This document shows, one piece after another, positions 43,849 to 54,339 of a stretch of DNA of 64,000 bases. The stretch is taken from assembly GCA_951799425.1 (NCBI GenBank), contig OX637395.1, positions 12,502,451-12,566,450 of the forward strand, written 5' to 3'. Positions within the stretch are counted from its first letter, which is position 1. Each line of letters opens with the position of its first letter. Below the pieces are notes generated by a model. The model was not told where the DNA came from. It saw only the letters and a program-made list of their open reading frames with translations, and made no database searches. This DNA is from Ilex aquifolium. Taxonomy: Eukaryota > Streptophyta > Magnoliopsida > Aquifoliales > Aquifoliaceae. The position numbers and the translations under genes are program-made.

Positions 43849-44434
43849 CCTGTTTCATGTCTAATTTCAAGTATTCCGCTTTTCAAGCAAGTGCTGTCAG
43901 GATGTGTGTGAAACCAATGGGTCATTCACCTATTTCAAACCAAATCATATTCAACTCCAAATTTTGTGTCACTCATTTCAAATCAAATCTAGTAAAATTT
44001 CAAATTAAATGAGTCATTCACTCGTTTAAAAGAACACAGTCAAATAAATTTCAAAAATTCTTTCCAAACTACGTTCAACTTAATTCCATTTTTGGATACG
44101 TAGACAGTCCAGTATCTACCTTGGGCACAGTCGCATTCCTAAATAAATTCATATCTGAACTACGTTCGACTTGATTCCCTTTCGGATACGTATGCAGTCT
44201 AATTAAACTAGGTGCAGTCGCAAGTCCAAATTAACTTCAAATAAATTTCAAATTCTTATCATAAACTACAACTGACTTGATTCCCTTTCGAATACGTAGG
44301 CAGTTTAGTTAAACAAGTAAACCAAATGGGTCTTACACCCATATTAAATCAAAGGGTCATTTATCCATTTCAAACATGATGGATATTTATTCATTCAAAA
44401 TCAATGAGTCATTTACCCGTTGATCTTACCCAAA

Positions 44435-44473
<39 letters not shown>

Positions 44474-44770
44474 TTAATCTCTCCGAATTAGGAATCGAAT
44501 TGATCCCGATAATGGGTATGTAGAGCAACCTAGACAATTAACCTAGGTCCAGCCACCATCACAAATAAAATGTCCTTGCGGTGTAAATGGTAATGTGTGA
44601 TAATTTCTCGTTGGAATCAAAGGGTGTTTTCTTGAAGCAAGAGATTATAATTAATGGATATATGCTATCTGGAATGGGTATAACCTACATTTAATAAAAC
44701 TCGTATAATTCCTCATTATGTGAGTGAAGTCATGTTCGGCAAAATATTCAAATTTTTGCCCAACAGTGAC
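43849..44770. repeat. Spacer with ~110-bp tandem units and a TAA microsatellite
   Basis: Between the two LTR-gag copies. The word GATTCCCTTTCGGATACGTA plus GGCAGT recurs at about 44075, 44180 and 44290 in three ~110-bp units. 43950-44050 has repeated TCATTCACYCGTTT/CAAATCAAAT words. (AAT)n runs at 44432-44473. No gene is seen. Confidence 0.65.
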
Positions 44771-47409
44771 AACAAAGAGTGAACCACACAAAACTCCCAA
44801 AAAAATGTCAAATTTTTAATATTTTCAAAACTAGGTTGGATATTTAGACAGGAAACAGTAAATCCACACATTTTAATCCAAAAAAAAAATTAATAATAAA
44901 GTTGGGCATTCAAATCAAGAATATACTCAAATACTGTGATAATAAATAGCAGTGTTATCATAATCGGACCATAAAACAACTTGATGATGTCGTCTGCTAG
45001 AAGATGGTCAAAGACCTAATTGGCCTTCGATATGTCAAATTCATATTTCCAGTTATTGTCACTGTCTCCTTTCTCAGTGCTTGACGGGGTTTACACCAGT
45101 TCTTTTGAGGCCCTATGCTAACATGTGGCCGTCTAGCCACAATTTCTGCCAATGTACACCTCAAAATCCTGGTCTGCTTCGACCTTAAGGACCTCCATGT
45201 TCAGGTCACAATTGTATGTTCCCTTAGAGACATTCCTACAATCCTACTCCTCACAGAGAATTTGTTCGTATTGGGTTCATCGTGTTGTCAACTTGAACAT
45301 ATCATTGAACTTTATTCCTTCAAACCTCTTTTGAAGCTCAAAGCCAAGACCATTTTGCGCTATGTACACATATTCCATCTCAGGAAAGGCCAGCCTGCAT
45401 CTGTTCTTGACCTTCTTGAAATGAGCGATATACTGCTCCGCTGTCTCACCAGTCTTCTGATATAACCTGGCAAAATCGGTCATAACTACCTCGGGCTCAG
45501 TGTAGTGAAACTGAGCATGGAATTTGTTTTCCAGCTACTACCAGCTTAACACTGAGTTAGGCAACACGTCTATATACCATCTAAAAGTTGTTCCAATTAG
45601 CAAATTTGCAAACAACCTTAGCTTCAAGAATTCATGTTCCCCCGCCCCACCGCATTGTACGATGAAGTTCCCTAGGTGTTCAACAGTTGATTAACTGTTC
45701 TCTCCTAAGAATGTCACGAATACTGGGACTTTGTAACCACGAGGGTATTCATGCTCCTTGTCCACCTTGTCAGATTATGATTTTCGATATGTTGGCTTGG
45801 TTACTTGCCTCATGGCGGGGCTGAGATGCTACCATCTATAGTGCTGCTAGAAGAACAATCGGCAATTGGCCTCTTGGAACAGAGGATTGTTGTTTCTCCA
45901 AGGGCCATTTCTGGCCTACTGCGCCCTCTGAGGCGGCACATATGCTGGGGGAAGTGGTGGCTACCTTGCAACCCCTGGTTGGTTAAAATTGTCAAACAAT
46001 CACTCCAATGCTTGCCTGGTGTACCCAGACTCTTCTCTTATCTAGTATCGCAAGCCATCAATGGATCTAAAGACCTGTTGGGAAACCTCCTAGGAAAGTG
46101 CCTTAATCGACGCCTCTGGCTCTGAGTCAGATTCTCAATTTTCTTGCCTCTAGGTGGAGGCAATTCTTCATACAGGTTGTGAACGCCAGACTTACCTTAT
46201 TCAACCACTTCGTGCACTGAGGGTACGTTTGTTGAGCCAATTTTGGCTCTTCCACGAGGGTGTGCCATGTTGTTACAACGGGTTCTACAGAGCATGCTAA
46301 AAAATATGTTTGGCGTAATTTCGAATTACGGGTGTGCCAAAGTCAATCATATCTATTAGAATCGGCGTAAGATTCTAAAATTGTGACTATTCAGATGATT
46401 ATAATGAAGTTGTAGGCTACTTCTACTAAAACAACTTAACGAACTGAAATTTCCACTGGCTTAAATAAATTCAACTGAAACAACTTAATGAAGTGAAATT
46501 TGGTAATGATACGGGGATTGAAAACAATAAAGTAAACAACAAGGAGAGCTCTGCAAACTACTGTACTTAGCATTAATTAAAAAGAAAGATCACCAGAGTG
46601 ACGGTTACAGAGTAAAGGAAAAATGCAAGAAATAAGCTAAATAAGGAAGATGCTAGCTCTGTGTAGTGTTGTGTATTGATCGATGATCCTTTCTTGTAGC
46701 CTCTCATTCTGTATTTATAGGGGATTCTAATCGCTCAAGTCATTTTTTCTAGTCATGACTGTAATCATGACATATTTTCTTAATATGCTTAAACGTGCAT
46801 CGACCCGTTTGTAATTGACAGTTCATGATGTCACATTTTTTCTTTTTCCGAGATTCAGAGAGTCCTATTCTCATAATTGTCTTGTCTTATCTAAACTATT
46901 TCTAATTTCATCCTAACCGTTACATCTCACTATATATCATTCTCAAATTTTTAATATTCGAGTGTAAACAGTTACACCCCTAGTTATTTGGATCCCGGCC
47001 CATTTGATTCGCAACAACTATGGTTCTACTAATAGAGTCATTTCCTAGGCTTTTAACTTTAGTTTGCTAAATAGAAGGAGCTTAAAAGTGCAATTTTCTG
47101 TGAGGAATTATATGTAAAGAATGAGAGATCATTACCATTTCAATTATGGCAATAATTGAGTTTAAGTATTGAAATAGAATTGACAATCTATTTCGCTGTT
47201 GGATGTTTGTCTTTTAACTAATATAATATAAAAATTAGATCAAAATACGCTAACGAATTAAAATAATTATAACTACGTTTTAATACCCCATCCACCACCA
47301 CCTCACCACCGTCTCAACCTCCACCTCACCACTTCAAACTCCTAACATAGGTCTCTCATTACTTCAACAAGCAATTAGATCACACCTCTTTCTGAAGTAT
47401 AATTTTCTT
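44771..47409 (-). mobile_element. LTR-gag block, copy 2
   Basis: It aligns to 41206-43848 from CAAAGAGTGAACCACAC to CTCTTTCTGAAGTATAATTTT. TATAAATA lies at 46719-46712 and the gag ATG at 46268. It has an extra segment near 47138-47173 absent from copy 1. Similarity is high (roughly 95% by eye) but both carry shared stops, so the block was already dead when duplicated, or both decayed from a dead parent. Confidence 0.7.
45000..46268 (-). pseudogene. Gypsy-type gag, copy 2, broken
   Basis: The same parts as copy 1. The open piece 45483-45277 reads MTDFARLYQKTGETAEQYIA then FPEMEYVYIAQNGLGFELQK. Residues such as AEQYIAHFKKVKNRCR are closer to the family consensus than in copy 1, so copy 2 is the better preserved. 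Confidence 0.72.
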
Positions 47410-47744
47410 TAATTTTTTTTCGTAAAGTTTTTTTTTGGTTGTTCAAAAAAAATGGTGGGGGCAAGGAGAGCACCCAGAGACTGCTCCGATAGGCCCTCAC
47501 TAGTGGGATCATAAATTTGAATGATGTTTTTTGAACTTAATTTATTGTTCCTAATTTAATATTGAGCTCCAGAATTAATACAAGGAAAATAATTATCTAG
47601 GTCAATAAATTAGAATATCGAATTAAGCTAACAATAAGACCATTTAGAGTTTGGTATATCATTGATCAAAAATAATTTTACTTCATAGTCTCTACTCCAC
47701 CAATTACTTGCAACGAAAATGACCAAAGAGGGTACTTTAATAAG

Positions 47745-48311
47745 TAGGGGTGTCCATGGGCTGGGTTGTCCATGGGTCTCATTACCCGGCCCAAAAAATA
47801 GGTCTGAAGTCCAATAGGCTCAATAATTGGCCTGCCCGAATCCGAGCCCGAGCCCAATATTCTTTAAGAGAAGGTTTAAGTTTGCCCTCGAACCCATTAC
47901 CTAGCCCGAACCCGGCCTATGAGCCCGCCTGCCTGCCTAGCCCAGCCCGCCCACCTAGCATGTCTGTCATTCCACCCAATTGTTTGAAAAAAACTTGACT
48001 ATTAAAATTTTGAAAGTTTGGTGGTAATATATGACTCTACTTTATTTAAATAAAATTATTCATTATTTATTTTTTTGTCTATTTTGACTTTACTTTTAAT
48101 TTAAAAAATATTAAGTGAAAAATATTTTAAATGAAATTATATATATATATAAAGGCCCGCCCAGTGAGTGACGGGTTGGACTGTGGGTAGTCTATCCTTA
48201 CCCGAAGCTCAGTCTGACCCGCCCAATAACTTGCCTGGATAAGAACTTGGACTTACACTACCCAGACCAAGTCCGAAAAAAAAAAAAATCGTCGGCCCAT
48301 GAACACCACTA
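47745..48311. mobile_element. hAT-type MITE, copy 1 (TAGGGGTGTCCATGG)
   Basis: Ends TAGGGGTGTCCATGG and (reversed) TAGTGGTGTTCATGG are inverted repeats. Flanks TTAATAAG (47737-47744) and TTTATAAG (48312-48319) are an 8-bp target duplication with one difference, as hAT elements make. The interior is rich in CCCGAGCCC and GCCCGCC words. A second family member lies at 57088-57659. Confidence 0.8.
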
Positions 48312-48591
48312 TTTATAAGCCACTAATCCCATCCAACTTAAGCAAATGGATGGGAAGCACTAGAAATTAGAAGCACATTCTGGCAGCAAATTGAGTATTA
48401 GGAATATATTACTTATCATGATTGAGAACAATGCTGGTCCATGGTGTTTTTGTTCCTTTTACTTTCTTCTTCTCCTTCAGTCACCTTTTTCAAGTTCAAA
48501 AGTTCGATTCTATAGCGAATAATCCACACAAGTGTGTGTCTATATATATAAAACAGAGACAGAGAGAGCGGTGTGTGTGTGTGTGTGTGGT

Positions 48592-48633
<42 letters not shown>

Positions 48634-50256
48634 TACAGTCAAATATGAAGGCCACGATTGAATCAAAGTGAACAAAGGCGTGGATAGCCTATTTTTGACT
48701 GAATCGGATAGGAGATTAGTCGATGTATGTATAAGCTAATCCGGTTCGGACACTTTTGACCGTTGAACCCAAAAAAAAAAAAAACAAATTCTAATTCCAA
48801 TTTAATTTATAGTGATTAACAAAATACGCAATGAGTGGATTCTAAATTGACTATAGGAAAAAGATAGTAGTCTTTTCTAAAACCCTTTTTTTAAGAAAAA
48901 AATTTAAAATCCGTGAGGATAGTACAAATGAAATTACCCCATGATTTACTATTTTTAGATCTCAAGTTTGAATCTCCGACAAGATTCTCAGATTAAATGA
49001 TGAGCAATGTTATATATTCCAAATTTATTTATATCCTAAATGTGCATTCCAAATCAATAAGGATGGTTGGATCAGTGGGTCCCAATTAAAAAAATTGATA
49101 GGACCCATTCATCCAATAATTATCATTTATTTGGGATGCAAATTTGGGTTATATAGTATTTCCATTAAATGATTATATGATTGGCCTAATAATTATCGCC
49201 CTTACTTATAAATTTTAAGGTCGTGAGTTCAAACTCCATCCGTCGTCTGACTCCTTTTTAATAGTATCTTATTAGAAAGAAAAAAAGACATATTATCCCT
49301 CTCACTTTACTTCATTATTTTCATTATGAATGACTAATAAATCTATGGAAATTTATGTCCACAAGTAATTTTTCTGGTATGGTACTGAGAAACTCGGTAT
49401 TATACCTTCTATTTTGCTTCGGTGTGATGGGGGGATGTCACTAAAAACAGGAAACAATAAAGAGATCAATAGGATTGATTGATGCCGGTTCACGAGTCAA
49501 TACTACCTCAGATAAAAAAAACAAACCAGGCTATCCTATCACAAGGTCAGTTCATGTGTTCTGAATTACTACCCCTTGGTAGGAATAGCCCCATTGTAGA
49601 ACAAAATAGTCCATGCTACTGTTAATTATACTTCTATGACATTGAAAATAAAGTCCAAGATAGAATGAGGGTCAAATTAGGATTGTTGTTCTCGTTTTCC
49701 AACCACAAGCGAGGGAGTGGCTCGGTGGTAAAGACTTATTGGAATTGGTATTTAAACTTGGACTTGTTGGTGTTCTTAGACTGTTGCGACTGCAATATGA
49801 TGTTTGTTAAAGTATGTTCTAAAAATTTGCACATATTCCTTTGTATGCACTATGTGAATAGGGATCTTATGATAAACCTCATAATAAAGTTGATATCTAA
49901 ACCTTATATGAATGCTGCTGCAATGATATAACAACCCATAAGGATAAACAAAACACTGAAAATAATAACAAAAAAGAAGACAGCTTAGCTTTCAAAGAAG
50001 TTTTCACTTTCCAATTTTCAGCTTCTTCCTATATAAAACCTTGCATTTAACTGTGGCTCAAAGCCACCCCCACCTGAAATGCTGAATTACCTTGAAAACA
50101 CTACCCACCTAACCATATGTCTGTTCTACCATAGGTCATAGGATTAGACCATATACTATGTACAGGAGCAATTCACAACTAAAAATGAACCAAATTTGAT
50201 TGTATGTGACTTGGATTCCACAAGGCACACATAAAATAGATTTGCTCATGAAGTTC
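48312..50256. other. Spacer with compound microsatellite and SINE-like boxes
   Basis: No gene is seen. 48540-48631 is (TA)n-(GA)n-(GT)n-(G)40. Possible decayed tRNA-derived SINE pieces: a B-box-like GAGTTCAAACTCC near 49225, another (AAGTTTGAATCTCC) near 48965, and an A-box-like TGGCTCGGTGG at 49719-49729 in GCGAGGGAGTGGCTCGGTGG; none forms a full element. The right part is the 3' flank of the WRKY gene; no clear AATAAA was found there. Confidence 0.4.
48592..48631. repeat. G40 homopolymer
   Basis: Forty consecutive G, directly after a (GT)n tract. It could form G-quadruplexes, or could be an assembly artefact. Confidence 0.9.
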
Positions 50257-52189
50257 TTAGGTATGGGCTGACTGCGATGACTGTAACCTGGAGTGGTTAT
50301 GCTCACCTTCATAGGTAACAATAAGCATCGAAGGGTCTTCCAGGCATCTCTCAACGTGCTTCCTTGCAGGGCAACCTCTCATGCTGCTACATTTATAGTA
50401 TCCCCTGTGCACAAGACACCACAATCATATTGGTTTGTCCCAAAAATAGTGTAAGTGCATTCGCGCAATGTGTGTGTATGAGAGAGAGAGAGAGAGAGAC
50501 ACCATAGTAGAGAAGATAATAAAAGAGAACTTTTTTCAAAATGCCAATGCAATGTCTAAGGTAAGTGTGGATAATTTTCCACATAAATGATACAATGTTT
50601 TGAAGTTTCAAAAGGATTTGAAATTGACCACTATAGGGTTGGTAATTCATAAGTGTCCACTGTCCACCAACCACAGCAATCGGTAAAATTCAAAACCTCG
50701 GATCTTGGTCAAAAATTGTTAACTTGTGATCAACTCAAGTATAGACCCTTTCAAAAACCATGGACGGCAAGTTGATTTGAGTTCAGGTTCAGCTGGTAAA
50801 TGATACCCAATAAGACTTCCAAGGGAGTATCTACAAACTCAGTCACCAATTTATGCAACTAACTGGCTAACCACATTGATCAAACAGACACAAGAACTAA
50901 TGAAACTACCAACTATATGGGCAAATCAACAAACACCTAGAATCAGAAAATACTGATATATCTTAATTGAGAACTTACACCCAATACAGAAGACGCAATT
51001 AGCATTTGAAACAATCTATGAATGATCATAGTGAAACAGTGAACTTGATTAATACCTCAAACTATTGCTTAATCACAAAAGACAGACGAATTGAACACAA
51101 AGATCAAACCGATACAGTAATACTGAAGTATGATTAAGGAATTAAAAACATAAAGGAGATATACCTAGGATGTGGTGATCCCTTAATTGGCTTCTGCCCA
51201 TACTTCCTCCATGAGTACTCATCAGGAGGAATATCTGCTACCTTGTTACTAATGGCAGGCACCTTAATAGATCTCTTCACCTTCAGTTTCCTGCAAAAGC
51301 ATCAGCATCAACATCAACAATTAAAAGCCAATAAAAACAGATAATCAAAATATTATTGCAAAAAATACAAATGGATCAAATCTCACCTCCTCTTTGAGCA
51401 ATGACATTTACCACTAGTACCACATTTCACACTACCATCTTCTCCTCTGCCACTGCACCTTTTCCTGTGTTGTGAATTCTGATCAGATGATTGAGGCACA
51501 CCAATCAAATGGAAGGAATTTCCATCTAAATTTGGTACACTACCATCCATACTCAGAGATGATATGAATGATCTAGTGGATGACATGGTGGGTGTACAAC
51601 TAGAGCCATCAAATTTGAGGTTTATGCCACTATTGTTGTTACTCCTAGAATACATCATCTCAGTCTGATGCTTCAGCTGTTGCTGCTGAAGCTGCAATTT
51701 TTGAATATGCTGCTGATGAAGATACTGTTGTTGAAGGAACTGATGGAGGTGTTGTGATTGCTTTTGTTGAACAATTTGCAAGGGAGGCTTCACCGACGAA
51801 CCGATGCCTAATGAGGGGTTTTCCAGAAACATTTTCTGGGTCAACTGCACAGAAGTATTAGGTTTTGGTTCAATCTCTGAAACTTGGTTCTCAGAGAAAT
51901 TCATTGGGAGTAATTGGAGAGACTTAGGAGAACAACTGGTTTTATAAGTTGGGTTTTCAAGGAAGATATGTTGGGGCAAAGATGATCTGAACACCTTCAG
52001 TCTTCTTACTCTTCCATGACCATGACCTTCATTTAGGAGAGAGACAACTTTCTTGAACTTGAACACAGCCTCCCCTGCTTCTACCATTAATTTTCTGCAC
52101 TGAACCTGATCTTTAGGTTGGGACAAGAGGCTAATAACTCTATGGGAGCTCTCAACAGCTGCCTTGTTAGCTTCTTCAACCTCCTCCAT
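50257..52189 (-). CDS. WRKY transcription factor, group IId (WRKY21/39/74 type)
   Basis: A nuclear DNA-binding protein that recognises W-boxes (TTGAC). Three exons read leftward: 52189-51387, 51290-51165, 50404-50257, giving 358 codons plus TAA. All junctions are GT-AG, and the second intron (760 bp) splits the WRKY domain after PHPR, the R-type position. Seen in order: an N-terminal helix ([20 protein letters not shown]); a calmodulin-binding-like C-motif [16 protein letters not shown] at about 40-55, with HGRVRR where HARFRR is usual; a Gln-rich stretch at about 140-175; the conserved [15 protein letters not shown] near 200; a Cys/basic cluster [20 protein letters not shown] before the domain; WRKYGQK at 295-301; and a C2H2 finger with C315, C321, H345 and H347. 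It ends SSQSAHT. All key residues are intact, and the start fits family length. In group IId proteins the C-motif links activity to Ca2+/calmodulin; that is inferred here. It is the only clearly functional host gene in the window. Confidence 0.95.
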
Positions 52190-52628
52190 ATCACCTCAAC
52201 CGAACAAAAAAAAAACACCTAATTCCCAAAAATTGAAAAACCCAGAAGCAAAAATAGCAGAAGATTCATAAACACTGATCCTACAGAGTAAAACTCTAAA
52301 AGCCCACTTTCCAAAAACACCAAACCCAAATGGGTGATCTCAGAAATTTCAGAACTTCTTGAATCATCTGTCTACTCCAAACCCCAGAAAATAAATTATA
52401 AATCCTCGAAACCCAAGAAAACTAGATACAGAGACAACTAAAAAACAGAGAAACAGTTTCTATGTAGAACAAGAAAACAGTGAAACCATTTCAAAAATAG
52501 CAAGTACCCAGAGAGGTTCTGCTTTTATTCTCACATGCTTTAACTCATCTGAGAATTTTCTAGCGCAAATAGAATGAGCTCAAAAGATCAAAGTAAAATC
52601 AAAGACGACCCAGATGGAAACTAACAGT

Positions 52629-52724
52629 TCAAATGGCTGATTTTGGACAGAAACTGATAAAAGAAAATGGAAATGAAGCGACAAGCAGTGTAGCCATGAG
52701 CAGTGAAACCCTATACCAGCCCAT
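52629..52724 (-). promoter_or_regulatory. Upstream ORF in the WRKY leader
   Basis: About 440 bp before the WRKY start, ATG 52724 opens a 31-codon frame (MGWYRVSLLMATLLVASF, then a Phe/Ser-rich part) ending at TGA 52629. It has a second in-frame ATG and is hydrophobic. If the leader is not spliced here it would precede the main start and could lower translation. A conserved peptide role is not shown. Confidence 0.35.
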
Positions 52725-52849
52725 GGCTAAGTGTGAAAGAGAAGACTAGCTCTGCCTTGGGCTAGGATACACAAAAGAAAACAAAGTCTCCCTTTAGATT
52801 AAAAATAAGAGCAAAAAGCAGACAAATCTGCAACTACTCAATGAGAAAA

Positions 52850-53010
52850 GGGAGGAGAGAGAGAGAGAGAGCTATGTGCAACAGGACAGAGGAGAGTGGC
52901 AGGGTATTGAAACTGACGTCTCTGTCAAAGATCCTTAGATGGGCCCCATCAAAGACCTCGTTATTCCATTTTTTCGATTTTATTAATTAATGATTTCCCA
53001 AAAGTTTATT
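52850..53010 (-). promoter_or_regulatory. Probable WRKY core promoter and CT-rich leader start
   Basis: On the minus strand a TTAATTAATAAAA TATA-like motif (about 52980-52995) is followed by ATCTTTGAC (a W-box-type TTTGAC core) and, downstream, a (CT)n tract at 52856-52876. A CT-rich leader start is common in plants. The exact start site cannot be set. Confidence 0.35.
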
Positions 53011-53535
53011 TACTGCTACTTCCTAGTTCCTGCTACTACTAGTAATTATTAACTCTTTTTTCCCTTAGCCACAATTCTATTTCTTTATTGAATGACTTTA
53101 ATTTAGTTAATCCCAATTTTAAACAGGAGAGAATTCCTATAAAATTAATACAAAATTAATAAATTTAGATTTAATTTGACAGATTTGGGTGATAAAAATA
53201 GATTCATTAAGTTCATCAAATTAATAAATAGATTTAAATCCAACTAAATATACATCTATATATTTTTTTTTGTACAATCGGTCTTAAGCTTATCAAAGTA
53301 GAACATTCTGATCAAAAAATAAAAAAAATCAAAGATTAAAAAATTAAAAAAAAAACTTAAAAAAATAAAGTCGTTTAAACATGAGAAGTACACATTTTAC
53401 AGGGTATAAATTTAATTATATATAATTATAAAAAAAATTAAATACATATTAATATAATACGCTTTAAACATGATATAAATTCTATATGATGTACAATTCT
53501 AATTTATCTCATCTCGTTTAATTGTAAATCTATAC

Positions 53536-53769
53536 GTGGGGCCCACAAGTTCGAATACAATATGGGGTCCACAAATCCACTCTGGATGGGGGTTATCCCA
53601 AGTAGCCGTTACAAAAGATGGACGACTGAGATGTGGAGTGGAGGAATGATGGCTGTGTAAGTGGGACACTTGTACCAAAAATGTTGATTGTGCAGGCTTT
53701 GGGGGCCTGTTTCGTTAGTGTTTAAAGGGTTTTGGGTGGGGCCCACATGCCTGAGCCTAACAGTTGACC
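53536..53769. promoter_or_regulatory. TCP-type sites and W-box upstream of WRKY
   Basis: Two identical palindromes GTGGGGCCCAC (53536-53546, 53736-53746) lie exactly 200 bp apart, with GTGGACCCC reversed at 53564-53572 between them. These match the GTGGNCCC/GGNCCCAC sites of TCP factors. TTGACC, a W-box, lies at 53764-53769, which would allow auto- or cross-regulation by WRKY proteins. They are 1.3-1.6 kb before the WRKY ATG. Confidence 0.4.
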
Positions 53770-53912
53770 TGACAGAGATTCTCTATGTCTATGTGCCTTT
53801 CCATATTTGAGAAGACACTATAGTATAAGGCAGACCATCTTGAGCTAAGATATAGGAGGTTATATTTCTGCATTTTGTTCTACATTAATTATATTTTCAA
53901 TTATGTTCAATA

Positions 53913-54220
53913 GGGAAATTCTACGGCACCGACTTGGGTACCGTACCATCGATTATTATTTTTTTGATAAAGTTATAATTTAAAAATGAGAAGTTATAAT
54001 TGCTCAAGAAAAATTTATGATCGATTACAGATACACATGATCAATCATAAACTTCTCCTAAGCAATTATAATTTCTCCCTTTTGAGTCGTAATTTGACCT
54101 TTAAAAATTGTAACTTATATATCAAAAAAATTATAACTTATACCTCAAAAAAATTATAACTTAACCAAAAATTATTGTAATTTTCGGTGCAGTACCTCCT
54201 TCGGTACCGCAACCTTTCCC
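53913..54220. mobile_element. Mutator-type MITE
   Basis: The ends GGGAAATTCTACGGCACCGA and (reversed) GGGAAAGGTTGCGGTACCGA are inverted repeats of about 30 bp. The 9-bp flanks TGTTCAATA (53904-53912) and TGTTTAATA (54221-54229) match at 8 of 9, a Mutator-type duplication. The interior is AAGTTATAATTT-like repeats; it is non-coding. Confidence 0.75.
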
Positions 54221-54339
54221 TGTTTAATATTACCATCAATTGATGTTACATCACTCTAATGCTATGTATTTTGATAGTACGAATAATTGAGACCTACGAG
54301 CAACACTTCTGTCCAAGTGAATTATTAGTTACCTGTGAG

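Noticed and set aside
47450..47515. Shared GAGCACCC...ATAGGCC words at 16170 and 47465
   Set aside because: The similarity is too short and interrupted to define an element.
48416..48661. ORFs with poly-Gly or poly-Pro
   Set aside because: They are produced by the G40 run.
49705..49740. Possible tRNA gene or SINE head (GGGAGTGGCTCGGTGGTAAAG)
   Set aside because: It has an A-box-like start but no B box within 100 bp and no cloverleaf; at most a scrap.
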